Source: Copromyces sp. CBS 386.78 (Eukaryota; Ascomycota; Sordariomycetes; Sordariales; Sordariaceae). From it: 39,556 nt of DNA. The position numbers and the translations under genes were made by a program. The notes beneath the pieces were generated by a model. That model saw nothing but the letters and a program-made list of their open reading frames with translations, did not search any database and was not told the origin of the DNA. Shown here in pieces: positions 27,956 through 38,860 of the stretch. The stretch lies in contig MU839292.1 in NCBI GenBank assembly GCA_030685235.1, positions 1 to 39,556 of the forward strand, written 5' to 3'. How positions within the stretch are numbered: position 1 is the stretch's first letter; every line of letters begins with the position of its first letter.

Positions 27956-28330
27956 GTGCTGGGTTGTTGTGAATGAACTCGGGATCGCGAAGCTGATGGA
28001 TGGAAGGTCGCGAGCTTTATAAAGCTTTGTAGGGCTGAGCAAACAACTGTGTGGCCGCGTGGCGATAAGAGTCGGGGACCCGAGGTGGGGAGCAAGGTGG
28101 ACCGAGGTGGATGACGAAAGGCGGAATGGAGATGGCGTCGTCCGCAAATTTTATACGCGCTGTTGTTGGGGATGTCACGTCGGTTGATCGCGGCACAGGA
28201 GGCAATTGACAGAGATCGAGATTGGAATTGAGACACGATGCGATAAAATTTCCAATAAAAAGGCAAAAGAAAGTAACTACGGTAGTAACCGCCGCATCGG
28301 ACAATCGTTGACGTTAGCGTTCAAATGTTA
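27956..28330. promoter_or_regulatory. Upstream region of msrA, reaching the RIP boundary
   Basis: Normal-composition sequence upstream of the MsrA start, changing to AT-rich, CpA-poor sequence at about 28,330-28,360. The promoter must lie within these few hundred bases. No individual site was identified. The open frame that continues leftward through this region to 28266 is the extension of exon 2 in another phase. Confidence 0.45.
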
Positions 28331-28912
28331 AGGGCGTGTTCGATATAGAGGTCGATTGATATTGAAAAAAATGAAGTTTTTCACTTTTTGTCAAATTTCT
28401 AAAATTACCGCTAATATAAAGATCGTGCACCTAGTTCGTGAACTTTCTTATTATATAGAAAATTATTTGATTATTTAACTGCTATTACTCTTTTACAACT
28501 AATAATTTAAGCTTCGTAAAACTAATAATCTACTTATTATTATTTATTAAACCTCTATTAATTTATTACGGGGCGCGAGTAAGGACTAGGCTATAACTTT
28601 TATAATTGTATAAAGAATAAAAAAGGAATCCTATACGTACGCGAGAACTATATAGGGTATAAAGTAGACCCTTATAATTATAAGAATGTTTTTTCGTACT
28701 ATTATAAATATCTTTATACACCGTAGCCCTACCTACGCCCTACTCTTCCTACGCGCTAAAAGATTTTAACTAATTAAATTGCTCGTATCCTCTCGCTTAC
28801 GCTTCTTATTATACCACGCCTGCTAAGTCCTTAGATTTTATATTATTATATATTAATAATCGTTATTACGTAATACTCGCTAGCAATTGTTAATACTCGT
28901 AATACTCGTAAT
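28331..28912. repeat. RIP-mutated repetitive DNA, start of the telomere-proximal block
   Basis: This is AT-rich and CpA/TpG-depleted. The part at about 28685-28795 (TAGCCCTACCTA, then a CGCGCTAA-like motif, then an AATTAAATTGCTCGTATC-like motif) recurs in diverged form at about 29165-29290. The two copies are arranged in the same order and orientation around the solo LTRs, so this is a duplicated segment. No coding remains were recognised. Confidence 0.55.
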
Positions 28913-29160
28913 TGTTATAAGGCTAACGCTCTAAAGTTATAACTTAGTTAATATTAGGTTATAACCTACGAGGCTCTAGCTTAGCTACCTTAGCCTTAGT
29001 ATAATAGTATATAAAACCCTTTCTAAACTATACTTTCTATTATAGGGCTAGAGCCTAGGGGTGAGACTTAGTATCAGCCAGGTTTATAAAGCCTACGAGG
29101 GCTCTAGTTCGGATGCTCCGGCCTTAGCGCTACGGTATATAAAACCCTCTTCCGACTATA
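28913..29160 (+). repeat. Two tandem LTR copies of the gag-only element family
   Basis: Two diverged copies, about 28913-29037 and about 29038-29160, match the LTR of the inner element (29729-29949). They share the TGTTATAGG-like start (now TATTATAGGG in the second), the CTCTAG segment with TTCGGATGC after it in the second copy, and a TATATAAAACCCT core. Neither copy is followed by a recognisable internal region of its own. They are old solo or truncated LTRs, in the same orientation as the inner element. Confidence 0.7.
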
Positions 29161-29340
29161 CTCTTATAATATAAGAAAGTCTTTTCGGACAATTAAGAAA
29201 GTCTTCCTATACAATAGCCCTACCTACTTACACCCTTCCCGCGCGCTAATATATATTAAAATTTTTGAGCCAATTAGATCGTTCGCATCTATTTTAAGTC
29301 TCTACGGTCCTGTTTTTAGCGTTAGCAAACCGTACCGCGC

Positions 29341-29590
29341 TATTATAGGGTTAAGCCTATAATATATTGTGCTATACTAACTGTATATATACTACGACTA
29401 GAGCTTTAGAGTTCTATCCTCGTATATATTATCGTTACGTATAGCCTTACGTACCTGTGTATGGTCTAACCTATAGGGCTCTCGCCTATATAGCCAAACC
29501 TCCGCGCACACTTCCTTCTCTTCTCCTTTCTCCTTATATAACAATATATATCGTACCCTACCTATAATAGTGCCCTTTTGCCCTATAATA
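29341..29590 (-). repeat. Inverted solo LTR related to the outer Ty3/gypsy element
   Basis: The reverse complement of this segment follows the outer element's LTR from end to end. It opens TATTATAGGG, has a GGAGA-rich middle, then GGCTATATAGGCGAGAGCCC, and ends CCCTATAATA, the RIP form of the CCTGTAACA terminus. It lies in opposite orientation to the outer LTRs only 40 bp away. No target duplication is visible, so it is probably old. Confidence 0.7.
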
Positions 29591-29728
29591 GTTTATTATA
29601 TTAACTATTATACTATACGCGTTTACTATTATTACGGGGTGAGGTACTATTGGGAGTAGAGTAAGATATACGTTGTTGTGTAAAGGAGAGGAAAGGAAGG
29701 ATGTGCGTGAAGAACTAGCTATATAGGT

Positions 29729-29949
29729 GTTATAGGGCTAGAGCCTAGAGGTTAAACCTGGCTAATACTAAGTCTAGGCTTACGAAAGCTCTAGTTCGGA
29801 TACCCCGGCCTTAGCGGCACGGTATACAAAACCCTTTCCCGACTGCACCCTTCTAGTATAGTCTTTCCTTCCTTTTCTTCTTTGTTAAATATAGTATTTC
29901 AACTATTATACGACTACTCGCTATACCTTACTCTTATAGACCCATTATA
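29729..29949 (+). repeat. 5' LTR of the inner element
   Basis: It is nearly the same as 31634-31855, starting TGTTATAGGG and sharing an uninterrupted run ACAAAACCCTTTCCCGACTG and the CTTTCCTTCCTTTTCTTC tract. Differences between the two LTRs are mostly C/T and G/A transitions. The TATACAAAACCC segment is in the right place for a promoter. Confidence 0.9.
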
Positions 29950-30059
29950 TTATATTTAACCCTCTTTTTAATATTCCGTTGCCCTATATTCGCCGGCACG
30001 TTTTAAGAATCTCCCGCTATTATAATATCCTAGTAATCCCTCCCTTAGATCCTGTAGTC

Positions 30060-30960
30060 GCCGAATTCCTAAGAACGGTACCGATAATTCGCTTCGTCTA
30101 TCGAATAGATTATTACTAAGATCGCCGCTCTTAAAGCTCCTTCCCCTCTATTCGATTTGCTGCTTAAGAAGCTAGTCCTCCCCTACTTCGAAAAATTTTC
30201 CGGGGATAAAGTAGATTTTGAAATATAGGTATTTAGTACGCAAATTAAGTTCTACGTTAATAATTTCGCTATTGGCGACCTAGAAGCGTAGTTCTATTAC
30301 TTGCTCGCTTATTTATCGTTTACCGTTAAAAAGCCGCTAGTCGCTTTTATTAGCGTTAAAAATTATATGCCTGACGAATTTATCGAGAAGCTTAGATTTA
30401 TTTATAGCGATTTTAACGCTATTAAAAGAGTTAGATAAGAGTTTTACCGCCTCCGTTAAAAGGGTAGTAAATTAATAACGCCTTTTCTCGCTCGTTTCGA
30501 AGAGGTATTATATTATATTCGCGTAAATTCGTAGCCGGATTCCGTTAAGGTTAATTAGTTTACCGCTGCCTTTAATAACGATTAGAAGTACTATTTCGCC
30601 GATTATACCGACGTATTAGAGTAGTACTTAGAATTGCTTATATATTTCCGCCGATTTAATAGCAATTCTTTTCTAGCCTCTTCTACTTCTTTATTAAGGT
30701 AGGCCCCAGTTAATAATAACGCCGGTAATCCTATAAATACTTTTATTAATATTATAGTAGTTTTACCGTTTTAAAAATAGAAGAACCGGTAGAAGAGGGA
30801 GGGTAAATATATTAATTGTAAGAGTAGTTCCTATTAGTTCAAATAATATAAAAAGATACGGATAAATAATATCTGGTCTAACCTAGTTAAGGGTTTAGGC
30901 GGTTACGATAACGACGATTTAGAAGAGGAAGAATATTCGGACTAAGTGATACCCTAGTAA
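30060..30960 (+). pseudogene. gag relic of the inner element
   Basis: The + strand, read through scattered stops, gives a Gag-like protein: PYFEKFSGDKVDFEI near 30190-30220, NYMPDEFIEKLRFIYSDFN near 30360-30420, then FLARFEEVLYYIRVNS near 30485-30535. The segment 30808-30849 fits a C-x2-C-x4-H-x4-C zinc knuckle in which one Cys and the His are now TAT (Tyr) and the last Cys is also TAT, each a single TG-to-TA or CA-to-TA change. Stops are TAG or TAA at likely Gln or Trp codons. An acidic tail DNDDLEEEEYSD follows at about 30910-30945. Confidence 0.75.
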
Positions 30961-31633
30961 GGGCTGCCCTAATAATATTATAGTAAGAAGGAAGTTTATA
31001 CGTTCGTATAGGAAGGACTTCTATAATTGTTAAAATACGGCGTTTATTAATTAGATAGCCGGTTAGCCTTTTTCTACCCTTCTACGCGTATTTCTAGGGG
31101 ATTTATTATAAAATATAATTATAGGAGGGTAATAAATATTATATTTCGTAAGTACTATAATTACTAAGTTTATTTTTAGCGAGGGATATATGCGAGGGTA
31201 TAATTACAGTAGTAATACGGGCTCCTATTAGTAGCAGAAGTAGAGCGATACGAAGTATTGGGTAATAGTTGTAATTTTGACCGTTTCCGGTATTAATTGT
31301 TAATATACTACGGCGGTTGGGCCCGGATGGGCGCGGTCTAGAAATGTCCCCTAATTTAATTTTAGTATTTTTACGATAGGTATAGTTTTATAAGGGTAGG
31401 TATTTTGTAAGAGTATTACTAATTCGGGTAGTAAGTAGGTAATTGTGTAGCGTTTATTTAGGGGCTTAAATAGAGGATTTTGTTTTTTCTTTTAGTATTG
31501 TATTTTTTTTTAGCCGTTAGATGAATATTAGGTTGGGCGTGGTTGTACTGGATTTTTGGCTCCTTCGTATAATTTTAATTATTTTGTAAATTGTGCGTAG
31601 GGTTGCGCTCCCTAAGGGGGAGTAGGGGGGTAA

Positions 31634-31855
31634 TGTTATAGGGTTAGAGCTTAGAGGTTAGACCTAGTTGATGTTAGGTTTGGGCCTGCGAAAGCTCTAG
31701 TTCGGATGCCTCGGCTTTGGCGGTATAGTGTACAAAACCCTTTCCCGACTGCACCCTTCTAGTGTAGTCTTTCCTTCCTTTTCTTCCTTGTTAAATATAG
31801 TATTTCAACTATTATACGACTGCTCGCTGTGCCTTACTCTTGTAAACCTATTAAA
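31634..31855 (+). repeat. 3' LTR of the inner element
   Basis: This is the partner of 29729-29949. It begins TGTTATAGGG directly after a GGGGGAGTAGGGGGGTAA tract (polypurine tract, 31614-31633) and ends just before ATAGG. It retains more TG steps than the left copy, for example in the segment near 31680-31730. Confidence 0.88.
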
Positions 31856-31984
31856 ATAGGCGAGAGCCCTAGAAGGCTAGTTCGTACGCGTATATAACCT
31901 TATATATAACCGTGCTATAATTCTAGGCATAGTATATCTAAGGGTCGGTATAGGGTGGGTATATTATAGGCTAATCCTATAATA

Positions 31985-31996
31985 CTATCCCCCCTT
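31985..31996 (-). other. Polypurine tract of the outer element
   Basis: On the - strand AAGGGGGGATAG abuts the 3' LTR. This is the primer site for plus-strand DNA synthesis in LTR retrotransposons, and it independently sets the element's orientation as - strand. Confidence 0.75.
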
Positions 31997-31999
31997 AAA

Positions 32000-34900
32000 A
32001 GAAGCTCTAGTAACTTTAAGCAATATATATATAAAATAATAATTTAATTGTTATAATCGTTTAACTCTATCTCTTCTAATATTTTATTATAATCGGTAAC
32101 TTCTATAAGTAGTATCCTGCCTACTTAAATATCTAGCAACCTTCGTAGGATCTTCCTATTTAGTAAAGTTAAAAATTCTTCTACTTCTTTATTTAATAAT
32201 TTAATCGGTTTACGAACGGTTGTAACGCTATTTAGTAATGGCGTTAATACGGTATATTAATTACGGTAGCGGACTTGTAGTTATAGCGTACTAAGTGGGT
32301 AGAACGCCGTTTAAGTAGTTTAAGAGCGGATTCGGGGGGCTTAAGAGCGGATATAGGTTCGGGTACCGGGGCGGGGTTAATATATTTAGGCTATTATTAA
32401 ATTTTAGGAGGTATTAATTTATTAGGATTCTTTTTATAAAAGTGTAAAATTGTCTCTTTATAATTAATAACGTTGGTTTTAGGTTTTTAAATTGGTTGAT
32501 AATCGCTTTTCTATTGTATATAGTAATATTAGTAGGCGTTATTACTTAGTTAGGTATAGTCGATAAATTTTTTGAAGTTTTATTTAGTACGTTCTTTGTA
32601 ATTATTTATATGGATTATAATTCTATTATTATTTGCTTTAATATTTATTAAAGTATTTTGGTTAGGTAGGCCTTTGCCGATTTAGGGTTGAATTATTGAA
32701 ATATAAAAGATAGGGGTGTATTTTATATTCGAAGGTAAGGTGAGGTATACTATGTAAAATTCCGTTTGTATAATTTTAAACGGTTTTTCTTAGCGGGGGT
32801 AAAGTTTTAATATCGGCCGGCTATTAACGAAATTACTTGTATTAAAGAATATTAAATCCTTTTCTTTATATTTGGGCGAATTGATTCGGTAACGGTTAGC
32901 GTTATTTTTGTATTGTATTTAGGTGCGTTTTATTTATTGGGATATAAAGTTTTAAATTGTTTAAAAATGGTTAATTAATTTGTTAATTTTATAATATTCT
33001 TTTAATTAAGTAGGTAATAGATTTAGGTATGGTAGGGTATATAGTTCGGTATTTATTTGAGGATAGAAATTATAGTTGGCGAAGAAGGGAGAAATACCGG
33101 TCGATAAAGAGGTTGTATTATTATTTATAAATTTAGCGAAGGGTAGTTATTTGGTTTAATTAATTTATATTTAATTAATATAAAGATGGAGGAATTATTT
33201 TATTTTTATATTAATACGGTTAGTTTAAATGTTAGTTTAAGGGTGGAAAGCGGAGGTTAATTTGTGAATAATAGTAAGCTGTTTATATAGGGTACTCTAG
33301 AAATGTAAAATAAATTACGTACTGCGATTAGAAAGGATTGTATTTAATAAATTATAAAGGTAGTATATTTAGTCGATAAAACGATTAATTAGTTCTTTAA
33401 TTTTTAGAATTACTATTGGGATATAATAATATATTTTAATTAATTAATTAATAACGATGGTAATATATTTAAAAATTTAGCCGAAGTAAATATTTAGAAG
33501 TAATAGAGTAATATAATCGATAAAGATATTTTTCTATAGAGCGAGCGAAATTTTAAAAAGTTTAAATAAGTTAGCGGATTTTCGTTTTAAAGATTTTGTT
33601 TTAGCGTAGGGGAAATAGCCTTTATAGAAGACTTTAATATTGTAAATTATTTTTTCCTAGTAGAAATTGTATTAAAAAAGGTTATAAATCGTATTATAGT
33701 TAGGGTATTCTATACTAAGGGAATTATATTAATAATTAATTAAAATAAATTAGAATTCTTTATTATAGAGGTCGATAATAATTTTATTATATTATTTAGT
33801 AACGCTGTTATTAATTATTTAATATTCTGCGAATATTTTATAAAATACTTTTTTAATATTAGAGGTCTATTATTTATAAGCGGGGTTTAATATATAGGAG
33901 ACGACTTCTTAGAAGAAAATTGAAGTTTTATAATTATTAAAGATAATATTATTAATAGATTTATTATTGTAGTCGTTTATTAAGCGGAGGGTAAAATTTG
34001 AGGGGTTGAGGTAATTATTTTTGAATTATATAAGGTTTAGGAATATTTGTTAGCGGGCTATTAAATGATTATTGTTAGTATTAGTGGGGCGGTCGTTAAG
34101 TTTATAGTTTAAAGTATTAGGGCGAAGGTTTTATATATTTTAAGGTATATTTAATTAAAAAGTTAAATTATAATAAGAATTGGGATTATTTTATATAACG
34201 TTAGGTAAATTATTTATTGGTTATAAAAGTCTAGAGGTTTTTATAGTCGGTTAGGATGTTAAAGGGTTGTTAGGCACCTTCGAACTTTAGCCTCTACTCT
34301 TCGAGAGTTTTAATAATAGCAAGTAATTCTTTATTATATATATTGTAATTATATTCTTAAATTATATATTTTAATAAAAAATAAATAATAGGGTAAAGGA
34401 TATTATTATTTCCGTATTAGGATAGGGTACTTCCCGCGGCCTAATTAGAGGCGTTTATTTTAATTACTGTTTTCTTAGACTAATTGTATATTTTTAATAT
34501 GGGTCCGCTAATAAAAATTCGTTTTAAAGTTTTAAAAGCGGAATTATGCGTAGTAGACTATAATTATATAATATTATTCTTCGTAAGTTCGTATAATAGC
34601 CCTACTATTATTGAAAAATATTTAATATAACGGCGGTAGAAATTTACGAAATTTAAGAAAGATTATAAGGACATTTTAAATTAAGGGATTATTTAGTTAA
34701 TAATAGTTTTGACCTTTTTTAAATTTATTTCGATATTTCTTAGTATAATAATAAGGTTTAGGTATTTTATTCGTATTATATAAAATTCGTATTTATTAAT
34801 ATTAACGTTAAGGTTTATTCTAGCTAGGCGGGTAAGGACGTTGTTAATATATTATTTATAATTTTTAACGTTATTAGAGTAGATTAAAACGTTGTTGAAA

Positions 34901-37900
34901 TAAGTAATTATATAGACGTTGAAAATATTATAAAGGATATTATTAAGATAATTTTAGAAAGTTCTGGGGGCGCTTTATAAGTTAAATAAAATTATTAATA
35001 ATTTAAATAGATTAAATTATATTATAAAAATTATAAGCTATTTGTACCCTTCTTTTATGCGGATATAGTTAAAAGTAGTAATAACGTCGAATTTAGTAAA
35101 AATCTTAATATAATAAATAGCATCGAAGGTTTTTTTAATTAGCGGTAGCGGATATTATAATTTGAAGGTAATATTATTAATATTACAGTAGTTTATATAA
35201 ACGCGAACTCCTCTACTTAATTTTTTTATTAAAAAGATTAGGGCGGATATTTCTAATTATAATAGCCGGATAAACTTTTTCTATAGTATATTATCGATTT
35301 ATTTTTTAATAATGCTAAATTTGTTAGGGTTAAAAGGGCGTTTGCGAGCGGCTAGGGGTATAGTTCTTGGGTGGAATTTAATTTTAAAATTGTAGGAATA
35401 GTAAGGGGGAAGGGTTTTAGCTCCCTTTTAACAGAAAGTATTTATATAATACTAGTATTATCGAAGTAATTTAGCCTGGATTTATATATCCGTTTTAGGT
35501 AATTTATCGGCTTTTTTATAAAATTTTGTAATATTTTCTAAAATAACTTTATGTAAAGTAATGCCGTTAGTGGTAAAGTATTAATTGATAGCCTTTTCGT
35601 ATTAGGGAAAATCGTTATTTATATTATTGATTTTAATAGAATTAGAAATTTTAATGGCCTTTAAAGTAGCTATATTACCCTTATTTATTAAATTGTCGAT
35701 TTAACAGTGGAAATTATTATTGAAGAATTTTTTATACTTTTATTTTCTATTTATTAAATTTTCTTTAATTATTTCTAGGGTAAGTTTATTGTTAAGAGCG
35801 GACGGGTTTAAAATATTATATTCTTTTATTAATTTATTTTTTTCTAATATACGTTTAATATCTTCGTTTATATTAGCCTTCGTAGTATAAATAATTTAAA
35901 GGTTATATTTTTTTACTAATTAATTAAAGGTAGCGGCGGATAATTCTTTAATATTATTAGGGTTAATAGGATTTATTAGGATATAGAGGCGGCGGATTTG
36001 GATTCGATAATTTATAATAATAGTGCGGAATTTTCTAATTATCCAGTAAGGTATTAGGATTATCCGTAGTAGAGGAGGGGGGATTACGTTATAAGGGATA
36101 GTATTAAGTATAATAGTTTACCCGAAGTTTATTAGAATTTTATTAATTGCGGAAATTTTTAAGTAGTAAGCGATTCGATTGCGGAAATGTTTAAATTATT
36201 AATAAATTATTTGTTTTACGATTGTGGAAATAGAGATACGGCGTAAGATATTTGTTTAGGGTTTAATATTGGGTTTACTTTTGTTTGGGATTTCTTCGTA
36301 CGTAGCCTTTTTAAACGTTGAATTCGCTGCGTTAAGTTAGGTAATTAGGTTTGCTATTAGGGTTTCCCGTTTATTATTAGGGATCTCCTTTAAAAAATAA
36401 TTATATTCTTTATAGGCTATAGTAAATTATAATAAATTATAAGGTTATAAAATATTTAATAAGTAGTAAATTAATTATAAGTAGTTTAAAATAATAGGAT
36501 TATTTTCGGTTAAATTGTAGATAAGTAAATTAATAATTTTGTAATAATAGTTTATTTTTATTATAATTTTTGTAAAATAGGTAATATTACTTTTAGCGGG
36601 ATTTTTATCGGCGAAGTATAGGATTTTAAAGTTTATAAGCTTGAAAAAGGGGAAATAGTAATAATAAACGAAACGTTTATTAATAAAATTTAGGGTAGTA
36701 TAACTGCTATTAATTAGGTTTGAATAATATATTTTATACGATTTATTAGATAGATAGATAGAAAGGTTTAATAAATTAGGGTATTTGTAACAGCTATTTA
36801 TGGAAGATTTATAAATTTTAATTATATTTAATTATATAGTAATATTACCCTCCTCTCTCTATTTTATAAATAGTTATTTCTAATTGCGATTTAGTTTGGA
36901 GGTTATATATTTTTTTACTAATTAATATAATTAATTTCATTATTTTAAATAAGATTAATAAAACCGGGGACGTATGTAGGGACGGGGGTTTATTAATATT
37001 ACAGCGTTGTGGTATTATTATTATTATTAGCCGCTTAGGCGTTTATAACGTTAATTTAATATTATTAGCTATAGCCCTATTAATTATAATTTTGTTAATC
37101 GTAGTTGTACTAGTAATGTTCGAAAATTTTTTACGAGATTATATTGCGTATAGTAATATTAATAGCGGATATAGAATTAAGGTTTATTGTATTACCGCCT
37201 TAGTTAACGGGTTATTTTGTAGACGAAGTAGTATTATAGTTATTTGAAGAAAATAGTTTGTAAAATGGGTTAGTAAGTTTTTTGCAGTAAATATTATTTT
37301 TATAGTTTTAAGTTAGTAAATAGGTTATTTAGAGTTATTTATTATAATTATTATTAGTAGGAAGTGGGTATTAGTAAGCGATAGTATTATAGATAGCTTT
37401 AATAATTTTATTACGAAGGAAATGTATTTTTATAGTATTATTTATATTGTACTAATTGATAAGGATGGTAAAGCGGTTTTCGAAAATGGTTTAACAAATA
37501 TTTTTAATTATTTTTAATTGTTTAATTCGCGATGAGTAATAATAATAATGTTAGAATTATTATATTTAATATTAAATTCCTTAAAAAGGTTTATAGCGGT
37601 CTTTTATTTCTATTTAGTATCGTTAATTGAATATTCGAAGATATTAATTAGTATTGATTCGATAGTTGTGAAAAGGGGGCTTTCGAAATATTTAGCGATA
37701 TATAAAAAATGTTTAAATTTAGAAGTGAAGTAGACTGGTTTATTAATTTAATATAATTTGATTTTTATATATTAACAGCGGTATTTCTTTACTTTTTCTA
37801 GTAGAGTAGTTCCTTTATTATCAAATAGAGTAATATATATACGTAATTGTACTAATTTATAGCCGCTACTATTAACGTTTATAATTACTATAATAAGTAT

Positions 37901-38600
37901 TTTAGTTTTTTAAATTTATTTTAATTAAATGCGGATTTTATTAATAGTTTCAGTATATTATTTTTCTATTTTTAAAAAGATTTAAAGGTATTAGTTTTAA
38001 AATTGTTAAAGGATTATTTAAATTCGTTAATCCTTTATTAGAATTCGGTATTTCGAATATTTAAACAATTAATTTTTTAATAGGATTCGGTAAAATCTTC
38101 TTCGGCTTTCTAAGCGCGTAAGCGGGCTTTAATTATATTGTTGTAAATAAAACGATTATAAGCGAAGGTAACGTTGTAGAATATTGGGATTAATGCGAAT
38201 GTAAGTATATAATTTACGGAATAATATAATAGAGTACGGGTATTAGGATTATTATTAAGGTTTATAAGTGCTTTAGCTAAGGTATTATAAATTATTTAAT
38301 TTTTAAAGTCGGTAATTTAAAGGGCGCTAATAGCGGTTGCTACGATAAAGTTGTTAGTAATAACTTGTAATTAATCTATTATTAATTATTAAATTAAATA
38401 TAAATGCAGTTATTATTAGAATAGATTATTTTAATTAATAAACATAAAAGGGAGAAAAGAGATAAAGTTAATATTTATTATATTACTTAGTTCGAATTAC
38501 GATATTTACGACCGAATTTTTATTTGTCCGCTTATAATTTTTAATTGCGGATATAATTTAAATAATATTTTTATACGAAACGTAGATTTGAATTTATTTC
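32000..38600 (-). pseudogene. gag-pol relic of the outer Ty3/gypsy element
   Basis: Reading the - strand, RT spans about 35260-34650. SRGVRVYINY lies near 35200, FTKFDVITTFNYIRIKEGYK near 35090-35040, and the catalytic box reads YFNNVLIYS at 34876-34902, with both Asp of YxDD now AAC (34891-34896). Integrase remains near 33240-33215 read SAFHP.TN..TNRIN where FHPQTDGQTER is expected. RNase H should lie between, near 34500-34000, and gag and protease in about 38500-36000, where I can see only RIP-degraded frame. All frames contain many TAA and TAG stops. The short + strand frame at 37548-37733 is an accident of composition. Confidence 0.8.
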
Positions 38601-38638
38601 TTTTGAGTATACGTAGTATAATAGTAGGTATAATAAAT

Positions 38639-38860
38639 TATTATAGGGTGAAGTATTATTGGGGGTAGGGTAAAATATATGTTATTATACGAAGGAGAGG
38701 AAAGGAAGGATGTACGTAGAAGATTGGCTATATGGGCGAAAGCCTTAGAAGGCTAGTCCGTACGCGTATATAACCTTGTACGTAAGCGTGCTATGACTCT
38801 AGGCATAGTATATCTAAGGGTCGGTGTAGGGTGGGCATGTTACAGGCTAATCCTGTAACA
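38639..38860 (-). repeat. Right (5') LTR of the outer element, intact
   Basis: It starts TATTATAGGG (RIP form) and ends TGTTACAGGCTAATCCTGTAACA-like, in which TGTTACAGG and CCTGTAACA are exact inverted repeats around CTAAT. It is followed immediately by ACTAT. It is less mutated than the left LTR: the palindrome at its end keeps TG and CA where the left copy has TA. Confidence 0.88.

Larger units (their letters stand above)
29724..31860 (+). mobile_element. Inner gag-only, non-autonomous LTR element with ATAGG target duplication
   Basis: Two LTRs of about 221 bp in direct orientation, 29729-29949 and 31634-31855, bound an internal region of only about 1.7 kb. ATAGG stands immediately outside both (29724-29728, 31856-31860). 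A near-purine tract at 31614-31630 precedes the right LTR, so the element reads on the + strand. The internal region encodes a Gag relic with a zinc knuckle and then about 650 bp without coding character. No protease, RT or integrase remains were found, and the size leaves no room for them. This is the structure of terminal-repeat elements carrying only GAG, which depend on a full element for movement. It is less heavily RIP-mutated than the outer element. Confidence 0.85.
29630..31984 (-). repeat. Left (3') LTR of the outer element, interrupted
   Basis: Its two parts, 29630-29728 and 31861-31984, together match the right LTR 38639-38860 in order and length (223 versus 222 bases). The break lies between GGCTATATAGG and CGAGAGCC. 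The intact right LTR reads GGCTATATGGGCGAAAGCC there, so the site of the inner insertion is defined to the base. Confidence 0.9.

Noticed and set aside
29341..29590. Possible independent small inverted-repeat transposon
   Set aside because: Its reverse complement follows the outer element's LTR along its whole length, so it is a solo LTR.
37548..37733. 61-codon + strand frame in the right AT-rich block
   Set aside because: It lies inside the RIP-damaged - strand element and is a composition artefact.
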